64,000 bases of DNA from Nocardia amamiensis NBRC 102102 (GCF_001612745.1 NZ_BDBA01000030.1:25591-89590), one strand, 5' to 3'; positions 1-8,335 are shown, counted from the stretch's first letter. The notes: generated by a model from the sequence alone, not told the origin. A program made the numbers and translations.

Positions 1-180
1 GACGTCACCACTTTCTTGCATAAGCCCAGTCTCGAGCCATTGGGCCAGGTCCGCAATGACGTGTACCCCACAGATCCGGACATGCTGGTTGTCCTCAGGA
101 CACGCACCACAGTGGCGGCAACACGCCGCACACTGCCCGCGTCGACGGCTGACTAGCCCTGAGGTTCCCAAAAGGCACAA
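1..180 (-). CDS. partial Cys-rich small protein, open at left edge
   Basis: The minus strand stays open from about position 180 through base 1. It encodes a Cys-rich stretch (CAACCRHCGAC) followed by CGVHVIADLAQWLETG, which looks like a small zinc-ribbon protein rather than an antisense shadow. No ATG or GTG lies in frame near the beginning; TTG codons at 180 or 171 are the best candidates, and the frame remains open into the 3' end of the upstream gene that stops at 209. The C-terminus is outside the window. I do not recognise a family. It may form a two-gene unit with the 78-aa protein upstream. Confidence 0.35.
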   Translation of the reverse strand, partial: MCLLGTSGLVSRRRGQCAACCRHCGACPEDNQHVRICGVHVIADLAQWLETGLMQESGDV

Positions 181-208
181 ACGGCCGTCGCAATCCAGCG
201 AATTCGGC

Positions 209-445
209 TCAGTCCCAGGCCCAGAGCTGCCAATACGGCAGGGGTGGCACGTTGCCTTCAGGATCGTCGGCCGACTCGACCTCGACCGTGTAATCCGGGT
301 TCCAGTTCTTGAGTGCCACAACAAATCTCGCGATGACATCCGCTGGTGCTGTGTACGAGATGGCGGGATGGCGGGAACCCTTACCGAATTCGACGCGGAC
401 CACACGACGCGGAAGTTCCGGAAGCTCACTGCCAGTGGTGCTCAT
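209..445 (-). CDS. hypothetical protein, 78 aa
   Basis: A short protein beginning MSTTGSELPELPRRVVRVEF and ending LPYWQLWAWD. I chose the internal ATG at 445 because the longer reading upstream (from 583) is low-complexity and not protein-like. The body has the amphipathic alternation of a small folded domain (SYTAPADVIARFVVALKNW) and no signal peptide, Cys pair or membrane segment. I recognise no family. It is followed on the same strand by the Cys-rich partial gene at the left edge. Confidence 0.5.
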   Translation of the reverse strand: MSTTGSELPELPRRVVRVEFGKGSRHPAISYTAPADVIARFVVALKNWNPDYTVEVESADDPEGNVPPLPYWQLWAWD

Positions 446-657
446 GCACGCCCCGCTGGTTGCCCTGGTGGCGTCACCGGCCATGATCGGGGCTCCCGTG
501 CTGGCGGCCCAACGGTTCGCAGCCGAAGCGTTGAACCCGTCCGACGCCGGAGCACGGTGGTGCTCGGCTGTGATGTTGTCCAAGCTGTCGCCGCTGCTCG
601 GGAAGTGAAGACCGCAGAATACGGCTGACGCAACGGATTGTCGGCTACTGTCCGATC

Positions 658-996
658 ATGCTGATATTCGAGGTCAACGACGGCGAAATGATGGAATCCT
701 TTGCGGCCCAAGCTGAATCGGCTGGCATCTCCAATGCCGCGATCGTGTCTCTGATCGGGGGTGTGGACGCGTTCGCGGTATCCACGATGCCCGCCCATGA
801 CGCTGGACAAGACGTGATCAGCGGCTACCGGATACCGGCCGAAATGCATGGCTCCGGTGAAATCAAGGACGGCAAGGTGCACCTGCACGCCACATTCGCC
901 GTCCAAGGGGACCGGGCCATCGCCGGGCATGTCCATTCAGCCGAGATCAGCACATGGTTCGCCCGCGCCTACGTCATGCCGCTCGACGGCGCGTGA
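658..996 (+). CDS. PPC-domain (DUF296) protein
   Basis: A 112-aa protein that is essentially one PPC domain (plants-and-prokaryotes conserved, DUF296), a fold that forms trimers. Visible family marks are the opening beta-strand LIFEVNDGEMMESF, the alpha segment AAQAESAGISNAAIVSLIGGV, the central HGSGEI and the C-terminal GHVHSAEISTWFARAYV. In plants the domain is joined to AT-hooks; in bacteria it stands alone and its molecular role is unsettled. No AT-hook is present here. It lies 68 bases before the DUF6879 gene on the same strand and may be cotranscribed with it. Confidence 0.8.
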   Translation: MLIFEVNDGEMMESFAAQAESAGISNAAIVSLIGGVDAFAVSTMPAHDAGQDVISGYRIPAEMHGSGEIKDGKVHLHATFAVQGDRAIAGHVHSAEISTWFARAYVMPLDGA

Positions 997-1064
997 GGCC
1001 GCGGCTGGATATTCCGGCGCACAAGTCGGGTATCGAGGAGCCGAGGAGAAGGAGATTCGCCACG

Positions 1065-1592
1065 ATGCTCTCGCTGACGGGTGAACAGCTCGACGAGCTG
1101 TTCCGATCACGATGGCGGCGCGCGTTCCACCTCGAGTTGCAGGACACCTACGCCGTGCCGGGCGAATACGAGCCCGTGCGTCAGTTCCTCGCAGGTGAAC
1201 CCGAAGACGGGGCCTGGCAACGACCCTGGCTCGATCTCGTGCGTGAAATCACCGACACCGGCAAGCTCGTTCAGCGGGTGCGAGTGGTGACCGAACCGCA
1301 CACCGACTACACCCGGTGGGCAGTGTCGGTATCGCCGCGCAACATCGCCTCCGGTGAGGAAATCCGTTGGCTACCACGACATACGATCGGATCCGCCACG
1401 CTGACCGCTGACGACTTCTGGCTATTCGATGACCACTTGGCCGCGTTCAGTGTGTTCACTCCCGATGGTGAGGGTGCCGGATTCGCGGTCACTACAGACC
1501 CAGTGATTGCTGCCCACTTCCGCACCGTCCGTGATCGAGTCTGGCCGGTGGCAATCCCGCACGACGAATATGCACGCGCAGTGCGGCAGTGA
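1065..1592 (+). CDS. DUF6879 family protein
   Basis: A 175-aa protein matching the actinobacterial DUF6879 pattern: LTGEQLDELFRSRWRRAFHLE, a Trp-rich centre (PWLDLVREITDTGKLVQRVRVV), and DDFWLFDDHLAAFSVF followed by AHFRTVRDRVW. ATG 1065 was chosen because a purine-rich ribosome site (GAGGAGAAGGAG, 1043-1054) sits just upstream. The in-frame extension back to 954 overlaps the PPC gene and is low-complexity. In actinomycetes these proteins commonly neighbour XRE-type regulators and are thought to act with them; no such regulator is adjacent here. The function is unknown. Confidence 0.75.
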   Translation: MLSLTGEQLDELFRSRWRRAFHLELQDTYAVPGEYEPVRQFLAGEPEDGAWQRPWLDLVREITDTGKLVQRVRVVTEPHTDYTRWAVSVSPRNIASGEEIRWLPRHTIGSATLTADDFWLFDDHLAAFSVFTPDGEGAGFAVTTDPVIAAHFRTVRDRVWPVAIPHDEYARAVRQ

Positions 1593-1805
1593 CCAACCTC
1601 TGAGAATCCCGCGAAGCGCTCGGGCAGAGACTTCCTTCCGTGGAATCCGCAAGAATGCGGACCTCACTTGCCGCGCTGACAACCCCGGTCTTACGGTCGA
1701 AGGTTTCGTAGTTCGTGTACGGCAGGCAGACATCCTCTCGAGCAGATCTGTGGGCCTGGTGCCTGCATTGCGATGCCATGAACCAGCTCCGACCTGAGCC
1801 AGCCG

Positions 1806-1844
1806 GGAGCCGCCCGAGGGCGGGTATTGCCCTGGGGCGGCTCC
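1806..1844 (-). terminator. intrinsic terminator of the ABC importer operon
   Basis: A perfect 10-bp stem, GGAGCCGCCC (1806-1815) pairing with GGGCGGCTCC (1835-1844), encloses a smaller inner stem AGGGC/GCCCT. It lies 13 bases past the TAG of the minus-strand solute-binding protein. There is no U-tract, which is usual in high-GC actinomycetes. The 213 bases between it and the DUF6879 gene hold no gene I can support. Confidence 0.6.
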
Positions 1845-1856
1845 ACGGACGACGCC

Positions 1857-2909
1857 CTACTGTCGCGGCGCGCGCAACGCCTCCTCCACGAACTTCGTGG
1901 TGTAGGTATCGGACAGGTTGATGCGATCACGCATGGGGCGCACATTCTTCGAGTACTTCCCGAGGATGTCCAGCACGTTCTGCGCGCCTTCCGGTTTCAT
2001 CATGCCGTCGCCGTTGAACATGCCGATCGAGTCGCGGATCGACTGGACGTAGAGGTCCTTGCCCGCGCTGGCGTATTGCGGGGGCATCTTCGCCGCGATC
2101 TCCTCCGGGGTGTGCGTCTTGATCCATTGCAGCGTTTGCACGAACGCGGTGGCGAGCTTCTGCACGATCTCCGGGTGGGCGTCGACGGTCGCGCAGCTCA
2201 TGTACAGCGACGTCGCCGGGTACAAGCCACCAAGGGCGGCCCTCGTCCCCGCCTCGGTGCGCATGTCGACCAGGATCCGCGCCTCGCCGGAGTTCACCAT
2301 CTGCGCGACGGTCGGGTCGGTGGTCATGCCCGCGTCGATGCCGTCGTGGTTCATGCCCGCGATGAATGTTTGTCCCGCACCGACTTTCACCCGCGTGTAG
2401 TCCGCGGTGGTCATGCCCTCCTTGCCGGTGAGCGCCTGGGTGAGGAAGTCGGTCGAGGAACCGAGCGAGGTGACGCCCAGGTTCCTGCCGCGCAGGTCGG
2501 CAAGCGAGGTGATGGTGGACGCGTCGGCCGTCGAGACCAGCTCCACCTCGCCCGGCACGTCCGACATCTGCACCACCGAGCGAATGCACTGGTCCTTGGC
2601 CTGCAGGTCGATGGTGTGGTCGTAGAATCCGACCACGCCCTGCACGTCGCCGCTGAGCAGCGCGGTCTCCGCGGTGGCGCCGGACTGCTCGCCGAGCAGC
2701 TTCACGTCGATGTCGTTGCTCTGGAAGAAGCCCAACTGCTGGGTGAGCATGGCGGGAAGGTAGATCACCTTCTCCAACCCGCCCACCATGATGGTGATCT
2801 GCGGGCGGCCATCCGCCATCGGAATGTGGCGGGAGTCCCGGCAGCCGGTGGTCAGCAGCAGTGCCGCGATCGCGACGACGACGAGCGCCCAATACTTGCG
2901 ATGCCTCAT
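1857..2909 (-). CDS. ABC transporter substrate-binding lipoprotein (NMT1/SsuA-like)
   Basis: A 350-aa extracytoplasmic binding protein of the NMT1/SsuA/TauA class. The N-terminus MRHRKYWALVVVAIAALLLTTGC is a lipoprotein signal with the lipobox Cys at about residue 22. The mature protein shows GGLEKVIYLPAMLTQQLGFF and SLADLRGRNLGVTSLGSSTDF, typical of sulfonate, nitrate or thiamine-precursor binders. ATG 2909 gives a normal signal peptide. It is the last gene of a three-gene operon with the permease (2 bases between stop and start) and ATPase. The ligand cannot be read from sequence; the neighbouring citrate-type two-component system suggests an organic anion. Confidence 0.85.
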   Translation of the reverse strand: MRHRKYWALVVVAIAALLLTTGCRDSRHIPMADGRPQITIMVGGLEKVIYLPAMLTQQLGFFQSNDIDVKLLGEQSGATAETALLSGDVQGVVGFYDHTIDLQAKDQCIRSVVQMSDVPGEVELVSTADASTITSLADLRGRNLGVTSLGSSTDFLTQALTGKEGMTTADYTRVKVGAGQTFIAGMNHDGIDAGMTTDPTVAQMVNSGEARILVDMRTEAGTRAALGGLYPATSLYMSCATVDAHPEIVQKLATAFVQTLQWIKTHTPEEIAAKMPPQYASAGKDLYVQSIRDSIGMFNGDGMMKPEGAQNVLDILGKYSKNVRPMRDRINLSDTYTTKFVEEALRAPRQ

Positions 2910-2911
2910 GA

Positions 2912-3799
2912 TCAGATCCCGTGGTTCGAGTTCGCCTGGGACGGCCGCCATTTCAGCAACCGGTTCTCCGCCATGCCGATCCCCCACTCCGCGATCAGCG
3001 CGATCACGGTGATGATGATCATGCCCGCGTAGATGCCCGCCGAGTCGAAGGTGCCCTGCGCGTTGCTGATCAGCAGGCCCAAACCCTTACTCGCACCCGC
3101 GTATTCGCCGACCACCGCGCCGATCAGGGCAAACCCGAAGGCGGTGTGCAGGCTGGACAGAATCCAGGTGGTCGCGCTAGGCAGCACGATCGACACCAGC
3201 ACCTGCCTGCGGCTCGCGCCGAGGATGCGGGCGTTGTTGATCACGTTGCCGTCCACCTCGCGCGCCCCGGTGAACGCGTTGAAGAACACCGCGAAGAACA
3301 CCAGCACCACCACGGTCGCGACCTTCGAACTGAGCCCGAGGCCGAACCAGATGATGAACAGCGAGGCGAGCACGATACGCGGAACCGCGTTGAGCGCCTT
3401 GATGAACGGCGCGAGCACCTCCGCCCAGTACCGGCTGCGGCCAAGCAGCACGCCGAGCACCACACCGGCCACCGTGCCGATCGCGAAACCGAGCACGGCC
3501 TCCTGCACCGTGGTGTAGATCTGCAGCCAGATCGAGCCGAACTGGGTTCCCTCGGTGAACCATTCGACCAGCCGCGCCCAGATCAGCGACGGCTTGGAGT
3601 AGAAGAACGGATCGATCCACACCGTCGCGGTGAGCTCCCACGCGCCCAGCCACAGTGCGACCAGCGCGGCGCGCAGCCCCCAGGTGCGCAGGCGGGCGCG
3701 GCGGGCGTTGTTTCGCACCCGGGCCAGGATCTGCTCTTCGGTCTCGTTCTCCACCACCGGCGTTGCGACGGCGTCCTTGACCAGTACGTCATGCGACAC
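2912..3799 (-). CDS. ABC transporter permease (SsuC/TauC-like)
   Basis: A 295-aa inner-membrane permease of the binding-protein-dependent transport family. About six membrane segments follow a charged 40-residue cytoplasmic start. The EAA-type coupling loop appears as GASRRQVLVSIVLPSATTWI near residue 200, and the first core segment includes TVQEAVLGFAIGTVAGVVLGVLLG. It overlaps the upstream ATPase gene by 11 bases, so translation is probably coupled. With its partners it would form a homodimeric importer channel for the lipoprotein-bound substrate. Confidence 0.88.
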   Translation of the reverse strand: MSHDVLVKDAVATPVVENETEEQILARVRNNARRARLRTWGLRAALVALWLGAWELTATVWIDPFFYSKPSLIWARLVEWFTEGTQFGSIWLQIYTTVQEAVLGFAIGTVAGVVLGVLLGRSRYWAEVLAPFIKALNAVPRIVLASLFIIWFGLGLSSKVATVVVLVFFAVFFNAFTGAREVDGNVINNARILGASRRQVLVSIVLPSATTWILSSLHTAFGFALIGAVVGEYAGASKGLGLLISNAQGTFDSAGIYAGMIIITVIALIAEWGIGMAENRLLKWRPSQANSNHGI

Positions 3800-4595
3800 G
3801 GGAGGCTCCCTTCGCCCGGGCTGCCTCGACCTCGTCGCGCAGCGTTTCCCAAATTTCCTTGTAGATGTCGCGGAACTCGACGGTCAGCCGCACGTCCTCC
3901 ACGCTGCGCGGCCGCTCCAGCCCGACGGTGAAGTCACCGCAGACGGTGGCCGGGCTCGCGGTCATGACCACCACCCGGTCGGCGAGCACGATCGCCTCCT
4001 CCAGATCGTGGGTGACGAAGATGACCGCGGCGTTGGTGCCCGCCCAGACCCGCAGCAGCTCGTCCTGCATGAGCTGGCGGGTCTGCACGTCCAGCGCGCT
4101 GAACGGCTCGTCCATCAGCAGGATCTCCGGTTCGTTGACCAGCGTCTGCGCCAGCGCGACGCGCTTGCGCATACCGCCGGAAAGCTGGTGCGGGTAGTAG
4201 CGCTCGAACCCGGCCAGGCCCACCTTGCGCACCCACGCCGACGCCTTCTCCCGCGCCTCGGCTTTCGACGCGCCGCGCAGGCGCGGGCCGAGCGCAACGT
4301 TGTCCAGGACGCTCTTCCACGGCAGGACCGCGTCCTGCTGGAACATGTAGCCGATCCCATCCGGGATGCCGTGGACATCCCTGCCGCGCACCAGCGTCCG
4401 CCCCGCCGACGCCGGTTCCAGACCGGATACCAGCGAGAGCGTGGTGGATTTCCCACATCCGGTCGGGCCGACGACGGCGACGAATTCGCCGGGCCGCACC
4501 TCGAGGTTCAAATTCCGCACGGCGGTGTGGATGCCGCCGCCGGTGCCGGGGAAGCGCTTGGTCGCGCTCCGCAGCTCGATGAGTGATTGCGTCAT
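3789..4595 (-). CDS. ABC transporter ATP-binding protein (SsuB/TauB-like)
   Basis: A 268-aa nucleotide-binding subunit. Walker A GPTGCGKST is near residue 43, the Q-loop is in GYMFQQDAVLPWKSV, the signature is HQLSGGMRKRVALAQ, Walker B is ILLMDEPFSALD and the switch is VTHDLEEA. LSGGMRKRVALA is a conservative variant of the nitrate/sulfonate/taurine subfamily signature. It is first in the minus-strand importer operon. The 148 bases upstream are shared with the divergent histidine kinase gene and contain a perfect palindrome at 4658-4673. Confidence 0.88.
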   Translation of the reverse strand: MTQSLIELRSATKRFPGTGGGIHTAVRNLNLEVRPGEFVAVVGPTGCGKSTTLSLVSGLEPASAGRTLVRGRDVHGIPDGIGYMFQQDAVLPWKSVLDNVALGPRLRGASKAEAREKASAWVRKVGLAGFERYYPHQLSGGMRKRVALAQTLVNEPEILLMDEPFSALDVQTRQLMQDELLRVWAGTNAAVIFVTHDLEEAIVLADRVVVMTASPATVCGDFTVGLERPRSVEDVRLTVEFRDIYKEIWETLRDEVEAARAKGASRVA

Positions 4596-4657
4596 TGCTT
4601 CCTACTCCTGCGAGATCGGGATAGGGCGACCGTACGTGTCCCGCGTCACACCGCCGA

Positions 4658-4673
4658 GGTTGTGCGCACAACC
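4658..4673. promoter_or_regulatory. perfect 16-bp palindrome between importer and two-component system
   Basis: GGTTGTGCGCACAACC reads identically on both strands. It sits 62 bases upstream of the importer ATPase start and 70 bases before the kinase ATG, where a response-regulator operator controlling both divergent units would be expected. A direct repeat CGCAGG (4682 and 4691) and a small inverted repeat CACTC/GAGTG (4715-4728) lie on the kinase side. Binding by the neighbouring CitB-type regulator is inference. Confidence 0.5.
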
Positions 4674-4743
4674 GCCACAAACGCAGGATTCGCAGGTTTT
4701 GCGCATTCTGCTCACACTCGTCTGAGTGGTCTATGCTGCGGCT

Positions 4744-6432
4744 ATGGCCAGTGAGGGCGCGGGGGCCGTGCGGTTGCGGACACAGGTTCTGCTGTTGCAG
4801 ATCGTGGTCGTCACGCTGACCCTCGGCGTCGCGTTCGCGGTGTTCGGCTATCTCAGCGATCAGCGGCTGCGCGAGACTTACGGACAGCGCGCGCTGGCCA
4901 TCGCCCGCACTATCGCCGCCGACCCGTTGGTGCGCCGAGAGGTGGCTCGCTACGCACCGGGCACGATTACCGACGATCCCGCCACGTACCAGGAGCTCGC
5001 AACGGGTTCCCTGGAGCGGCTGGCAGTGGACGCGACTCTGCGCAATAACGCGTTGTTCGTGGTGATCGTCGACGATGCCGGCATCCGCCTCGCGCATCCG
5101 GACCCTGGCCGGCTGGCCGAGCACGTCAGCACCGACCCGTCCGAAGCGCTCGCCGGACGCGAGACGATCACCGAGGCACGCGGCACGCTCGGCGACTCGG
5201 TGCGCGCGAAAGTCCCGGTCCGCGCCCCTGATTCCGAGCACGTGGTCGGCGCGGTGAGCGTCGGCATCTCCACCGACGCGGTACACGAGCAACTGCTGGA
5301 CGATCTGCGCACCGCGGGCCTGCTGGTCGGCGCGGCGCTGCTGGTCGGCATCGCGGGCTCGGTCCTGCTCGCCCGGCGGTGGCGCGGGCTCACACTCGGG
5401 CTGGAGCCGGACGAACTGGCGGAACTGGTCCGCGGCCAGGCCGCCGTGCTGCACGGCATCGGCGGCGGCGTGCTCGCCGTCGACGCGGCGTGGCGGACGA
5501 CCTTCGTCAACGACGAGGCACGCAGACTGCTCGGCATCGCCCCGGATATCGGGCGGCCGGTGGACGAGATCGGGCTGACACCCCGGGTGCTGGAGTCATT
5601 TCGCCGGAGGGACGAACAGCCCGCGTCGGCGACGGTCGGTTCGCATGTCGTCATCATCTCGGCGCGACGGGTCAGCCGGGAGGGACGCGACCTCGGCGCG
5701 GTGCTCACCGTACGCGACCGCACCGACGTGGAGTCGCTGACCAGGCAATTGGACGCCGTGCAGTCGATGAGCACGGTGCTGCGCGCGCAGCGCCACGAAT
5801 TCTCCAACAAGATGCATCTGATCAGCGGACTGCTGCACAGCGGGCGAGTCGAGGAGGCGTCGCGATCGATCGACGAGCTGGTCGGCGCGGGCCCGCTCGG
5901 CCCGGCGACACCCGGTATCGACGCCATCCATGACGCCTATCTCCAAGCATTCCTGGCCGCCAAGGCCGCACACGCCCGAGAGAACGGTGTCGAGCTCGTG
6001 CTCGGAGCCAACACCTGGGTCGAGGGCAGCCTCGCCGATCCGGTGGACGTGACGACGGTGCTGGGCAACCTGCTCGACAACGCGATGGAGGCCGTCCGCG
6101 CCACCGCCCGCCCGATGCGTCAAGTGGAAGTCGAACTGGTGCAGGAGGATTCGACATTACACATCGCGGTCGCCGACAGCGGCGACGGAGTCGCGCCCGA
6201 ACTGGTCGACACGCTGTTCACCGAGGGGGTCTCCACCCACGACGGCCACGGTGTCCCCGGCGGGCGCGGCGTCGGCTTGGCCCTGATCCGCCAGATCGCG
6301 CGCGCCCACGGCGGCGACGTGCGCCTGTCCAGTCCCCGCGGCGGCAGGCCACCGCTCACCGGCGCCGAATTCATCGCACGTATACCCGGAGTGCTCGTCG
6401 ACAGCGAGGTGCCATGGCCGCAGCAGATTTGA
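4744..6432 (+). CDS. CitA/DcuS-type sensor histidine kinase
   Basis: A 562-aa sensor. Domain order: membrane segment at about 14-36 (LLLQIVVVTLTLGVAFAVFGYL), an extracytoplasmic PAS-like sensor, a second membrane segment (GLLVGAALLVGIAGSVLLA), a cytoplasmic PAS, then a SpoOB-type dimerisation helix with the phospho-acceptor His near 351 (RAQRHEFSNKMHLISGLL), and an HATPase (LGNLLDNAMEAV, DSGDGVAP, GRGVGLALI). This is the carboxylate-sensing CitA/DcuS/DctS layout. ATG 4744 was preferred; GTG 4726 in frame is possible. It overlaps the response regulator by 19 bases. The signal is probably an organic acid, by family analogy only. Confidence 0.88.
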   Translation: MASEGAGAVRLRTQVLLLQIVVVTLTLGVAFAVFGYLSDQRLRETYGQRALAIARTIAADPLVRREVARYAPGTITDDPATYQELATGSLERLAVDATLRNNALFVVIVDDAGIRLAHPDPGRLAEHVSTDPSEALAGRETITEARGTLGDSVRAKVPVRAPDSEHVVGAVSVGISTDAVHEQLLDDLRTAGLLVGAALLVGIAGSVLLARRWRGLTLGLEPDELAELVRGQAAVLHGIGGGVLAVDAAWRTTFVNDEARRLLGIAPDIGRPVDEIGLTPRVLESFRRRDEQPASATVGSHVVIISARRVSREGRDLGAVLTVRDRTDVESLTRQLDAVQSMSTVLRAQRHEFSNKMHLISGLLHSGRVEEASRSIDELVGAGPLGPATPGIDAIHDAYLQAFLAAKAAHARENGVELVLGANTWVEGSLADPVDVTTVLGNLLDNAMEAVRATARPMRQVEVELVQEDSTLHIAVADSGDGVAPELVDTLFTEGVSTHDGHGVPGGRGVGLALIRQIARAHGGDVRLSSPRGGRPPLTGAEFIARIPGVLVDSEVPWPQQI

Positions 6433-7091
6433 CCGTCCTCGTCGTCGACGACGACTTCCGTGTGGCGAATCTGCACGCCGGAATAGTCGAATCCATCGCG
6501 GGCTTCACCGCGGCGGGCACCGCCAACACCCTCGCCGCCGCACGCAAGGTCATCGCGGCCGAACCGATCGATCTCGCACTGGTCGACATCTACCTTCCCG
6601 ATGGCTCCGGCGTCGATTTCGTCCGGGAACTCCGCTGCGACGCGATGATTCTCACCGCGTCCACCGAAAGCGACACGGTGCGGGCGGCTGTCGCGGCCGG
6701 CGCGCTGGCCTACCTCGTCAAACCGTTCCCGCACACCGAACTGGCTGCCCGACTGGCCGCCTACGCCCGCTACCGGCACATCCTCGCCACACCGCAGGTC
6801 GACAACACCCGGGTCTCCGCCGCGCTGCACGCGCTACGCCCCGTCGCCGCCGCCGCGACCCAGCCGGCAGCGGTGGCGCCATCCCCGACGAAAGAGCTGG
6901 TCCTGCAATGCATTCGCGATGCAGGGGTGCCCCAATCCGCTGGTGAGGTGGCCGCCGCCATCGGCGTCTCCCGCGCCACCGCCCAACGCTACCTCGCCGC
7001 CCTCGTCTCCAGCGGCGCCGTACGCATGGGCCTGCGCTACGGCAGCACCGGAAGGCCGGAACAGGAGTACTCGGCGGCGGCTCAGCACTGA
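6414..7091 (+). CDS. CitB/DcuR-type response regulator
   Basis: A 225-aa regulator. Receiver domain: acidic pocket VVDDDF, phospho-acceptor Asp58 in LALVDIYLPDG, and Lys103 in YLVKPF. A linker follows, then a C-terminal winged-helix DNA-binding domain (SAGEVAAAIGVSRATAQRYLAALVSSGAVRM), as in CitB/DpiA. The gene overlaps the kinase gene by 19 bases, so the two are translated as a pair. The likely target is the palindromic intergenic region upstream of the importer and of its own operon. Confidence 0.9.
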   Translation: MAAADLTVLVVDDDFRVANLHAGIVESIAGFTAAGTANTLAAARKVIAAEPIDLALVDIYLPDGSGVDFVRELRCDAMILTASTESDTVRAAVAAGALAYLVKPFPHTELAARLAAYARYRHILATPQVDNTRVSAALHALRPVAAAATQPAAVAPSPTKELVLQCIRDAGVPQSAGEVAAAIGVSRATAQRYLAALVSSGAVRMGLRYGSTGRPEQEYSAAAQH

Positions 7092-7113
7092 GCGAACGGC
7101 CCGCCGCCCTCGT

Positions 7114-7695
7114 TCACTCGGCGCGGGCGGGGAATCGCCGCGCCCACGGCTCGTGCGGAGTACGCGCGGCGTTGAGCACGCCGCTGAGCAGTCGATACCA
7201 GCCCGCGATGGTGACGAGTTCGAGGATCTGATCGTCGCGGTACCGGGCGGCGAGTTCCGGCCACAGGTCATCGGAGATGTCCGCGGTGTCGTGCAGTTCG
7301 TCGGCGAGCCGCACGAGCACGGCGTCCTGCGGCGACCACACCGGGTCATCGGCGGTTCCGGCCGCCGCCGCGTCGGTCTGCTCGACGGTCAAACCGACCT
7401 GGGGCGCTTGAACGACGGCGTGCACACCCCACTCGTACTCCGCACCCGCCCTGGCGCAGACGCGGTGGATGACGATCTCGCGGTCGCGCGGCGGGACGCG
7501 ACCGTGACCGAGGATGCCCGCGCCGAGTGGACGCATCCGCCCGAATAGTTCCTCGTGGATCGCGAGGGTGCGGAACAGCGCCAGCGGCTCGACCGCGGCG
7601 CCGGGCGGCATCCATTTGCGCAGCTGTTCCTCGATGCCGGGCGCGTACGGCGGGCTCAGCGGTGCGATGCGCGAGGTGGTTTGTTTCGCTGCCAT
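7114..7695 (-). CDS. carboxymuconolactone decarboxylase/AhpD-like protein
   Basis: A 193-aa protein of the AhpD-like fold. It has the family helix pair LAIHEELFGRMRPLGAGILGHGRVPPRDREIVIHRVCARAGAEYEWGVH, in which EYEWGVH matches the conserved Glu/Trp/His patch. The Cys-x-x-Cys of true AhpD peroxidase partners is missing, so a peroxidase role is doubtful; many homologues have no known reaction. ATG 7695 places the start just inside the divergent regulatory region of the HxlR gene. Its expression is probably repressed by that neighbour. Confidence 0.75.
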   Translation of the reverse strand: MAAKQTTSRIAPLSPPYAPGIEEQLRKWMPPGAAVEPLALFRTLAIHEELFGRMRPLGAGILGHGRVPPRDREIVIHRVCARAGAEYEWGVHAVVQAPQVGLTVEQTDAAAAGTADDPVWSPQDAVLVRLADELHDTADISDDLWPELAARYRDDQILELVTIAGWYRLLSGVLNAARTPHEPWARRFPARAE

Positions 7696-7723
7696 GGTCA
7701 GGCCTCTCGATGTAGGTATCCTT

Positions 7724-7776
7724 GCTTCGGAAATCAAAGCAAGGATGGTGGCGATGGTAGCTTCGGAATCCGAAGC
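7724..7776. promoter_or_regulatory. two tandem 17-bp HxlR-type operators
   Basis: GCTTCGGAAATCAAAGC (7724-7740) and GCTTCGGAATCCGAAGC (7760-7776) agree at 14 of 17 positions and lie 36 bp apart centre to centre. The second is a near-perfect palindrome. The first is nested in a 10-bp inverted repeat, ATCCTTGCTT (7718-7727) with AAGCAAGGAT (7737-7746). They lie between and over the starts of the divergent AhpD-like and HxlR genes, as expected for an autoregulated repressor. Confidence 0.6.
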
Positions 7777-8119
7777 AGACAAGGTGCCCGTGGTCGGCTC
7801 ACCCGTGAGCGGATCACGCTCGGGGCGCCCGATCATGGTGCTGCTGGATCTGCTCGGCAGGCGGTGGGCGCTGCGGGTGCTGTGGGAACTGCGTGACGGG
7901 CGTGCGGTCACCTTTCGCGAGCTGCAAGCGCGGTGCGATGGCGTGTCGGCCAGCGTGCTCAACGACCGGCTGCGTGAATTGCGTGCGGCACGCGTCGTCG
8001 TCGCGGGGAAAGACGGGTACCACCTCAGCGGCGACGGCGTGGACCTGGTCGCCGCACTCGCCCCGCTACAGGTGTGGGTACAGCGCTGGACCGACGATCC
8101 CGGAGCCGAGTCGAGCTGA
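7754..8119 (+). CDS. HxlR family transcriptional regulator
   Basis: A 121-aa single-domain winged-helix regulator. The family core is plain: LLDLLGRRWALRVLWELRDGRAVTFRELQARCDGVSASVLNDRLRELRAARVV, followed by the wing and LAPLQVWVQRW. ATG 7754 was chosen because AAGGA (7741-7745) is spaced correctly from it; ATG 7745 is also in frame but directly abuts that site. It diverges from the AhpD-like gene with two operator copies between. HxlR proteins usually sense aldehydes, quinones or redox stress; the signal here is unknown. Confidence 0.88.
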   Translation: MVASESEADKVPVVGSPVSGSRSGRPIMVLLDLLGRRWALRVLWELRDGRAVTFRELQARCDGVSASVLNDRLRELRAARVVVAGKDGYHLSGDGVDLVAALAPLQVWVQRWTDDPGAESS

Positions 8120-8335
8120 GCTTCCAGCACCGAGAAACCGTCCCTACGATGCCGCCCGCGACCGCCGCGACTGCTCGACCGGGACCACGGCCACCTCGAT
8201 GCCGTTCTCGGCCGGCAGCAGCGCCGTCACCAGGCCGTCGGACGCTGTCTGCGCCTTCGATCCGCTCCGCGCCGGCGTCAAGGGGCGGCGTCGGCATGAC
8301 GACCGCGACCTATCCGGCGACGGTAGCGTCACGGT

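Noticed and set aside
1827..3032. Plus-strand open frame of 401 codons opposite the ABC importer genes
   Set aside because: His/Arg/Asp/Gly/Val-rich composition typical of the reverse strand of high-GC genes; no ribosome site; fully overlaps well-supported lipoprotein and permease genes.
8144..8297. Minus-strand reading ending LVTALLPAENGIEVAVVPVE plus a short basic tail
   Set aside because: Looks like a real C-terminus but has no start, no ribosome site and no recognisable upstream domain; noted as a possible remnant only.
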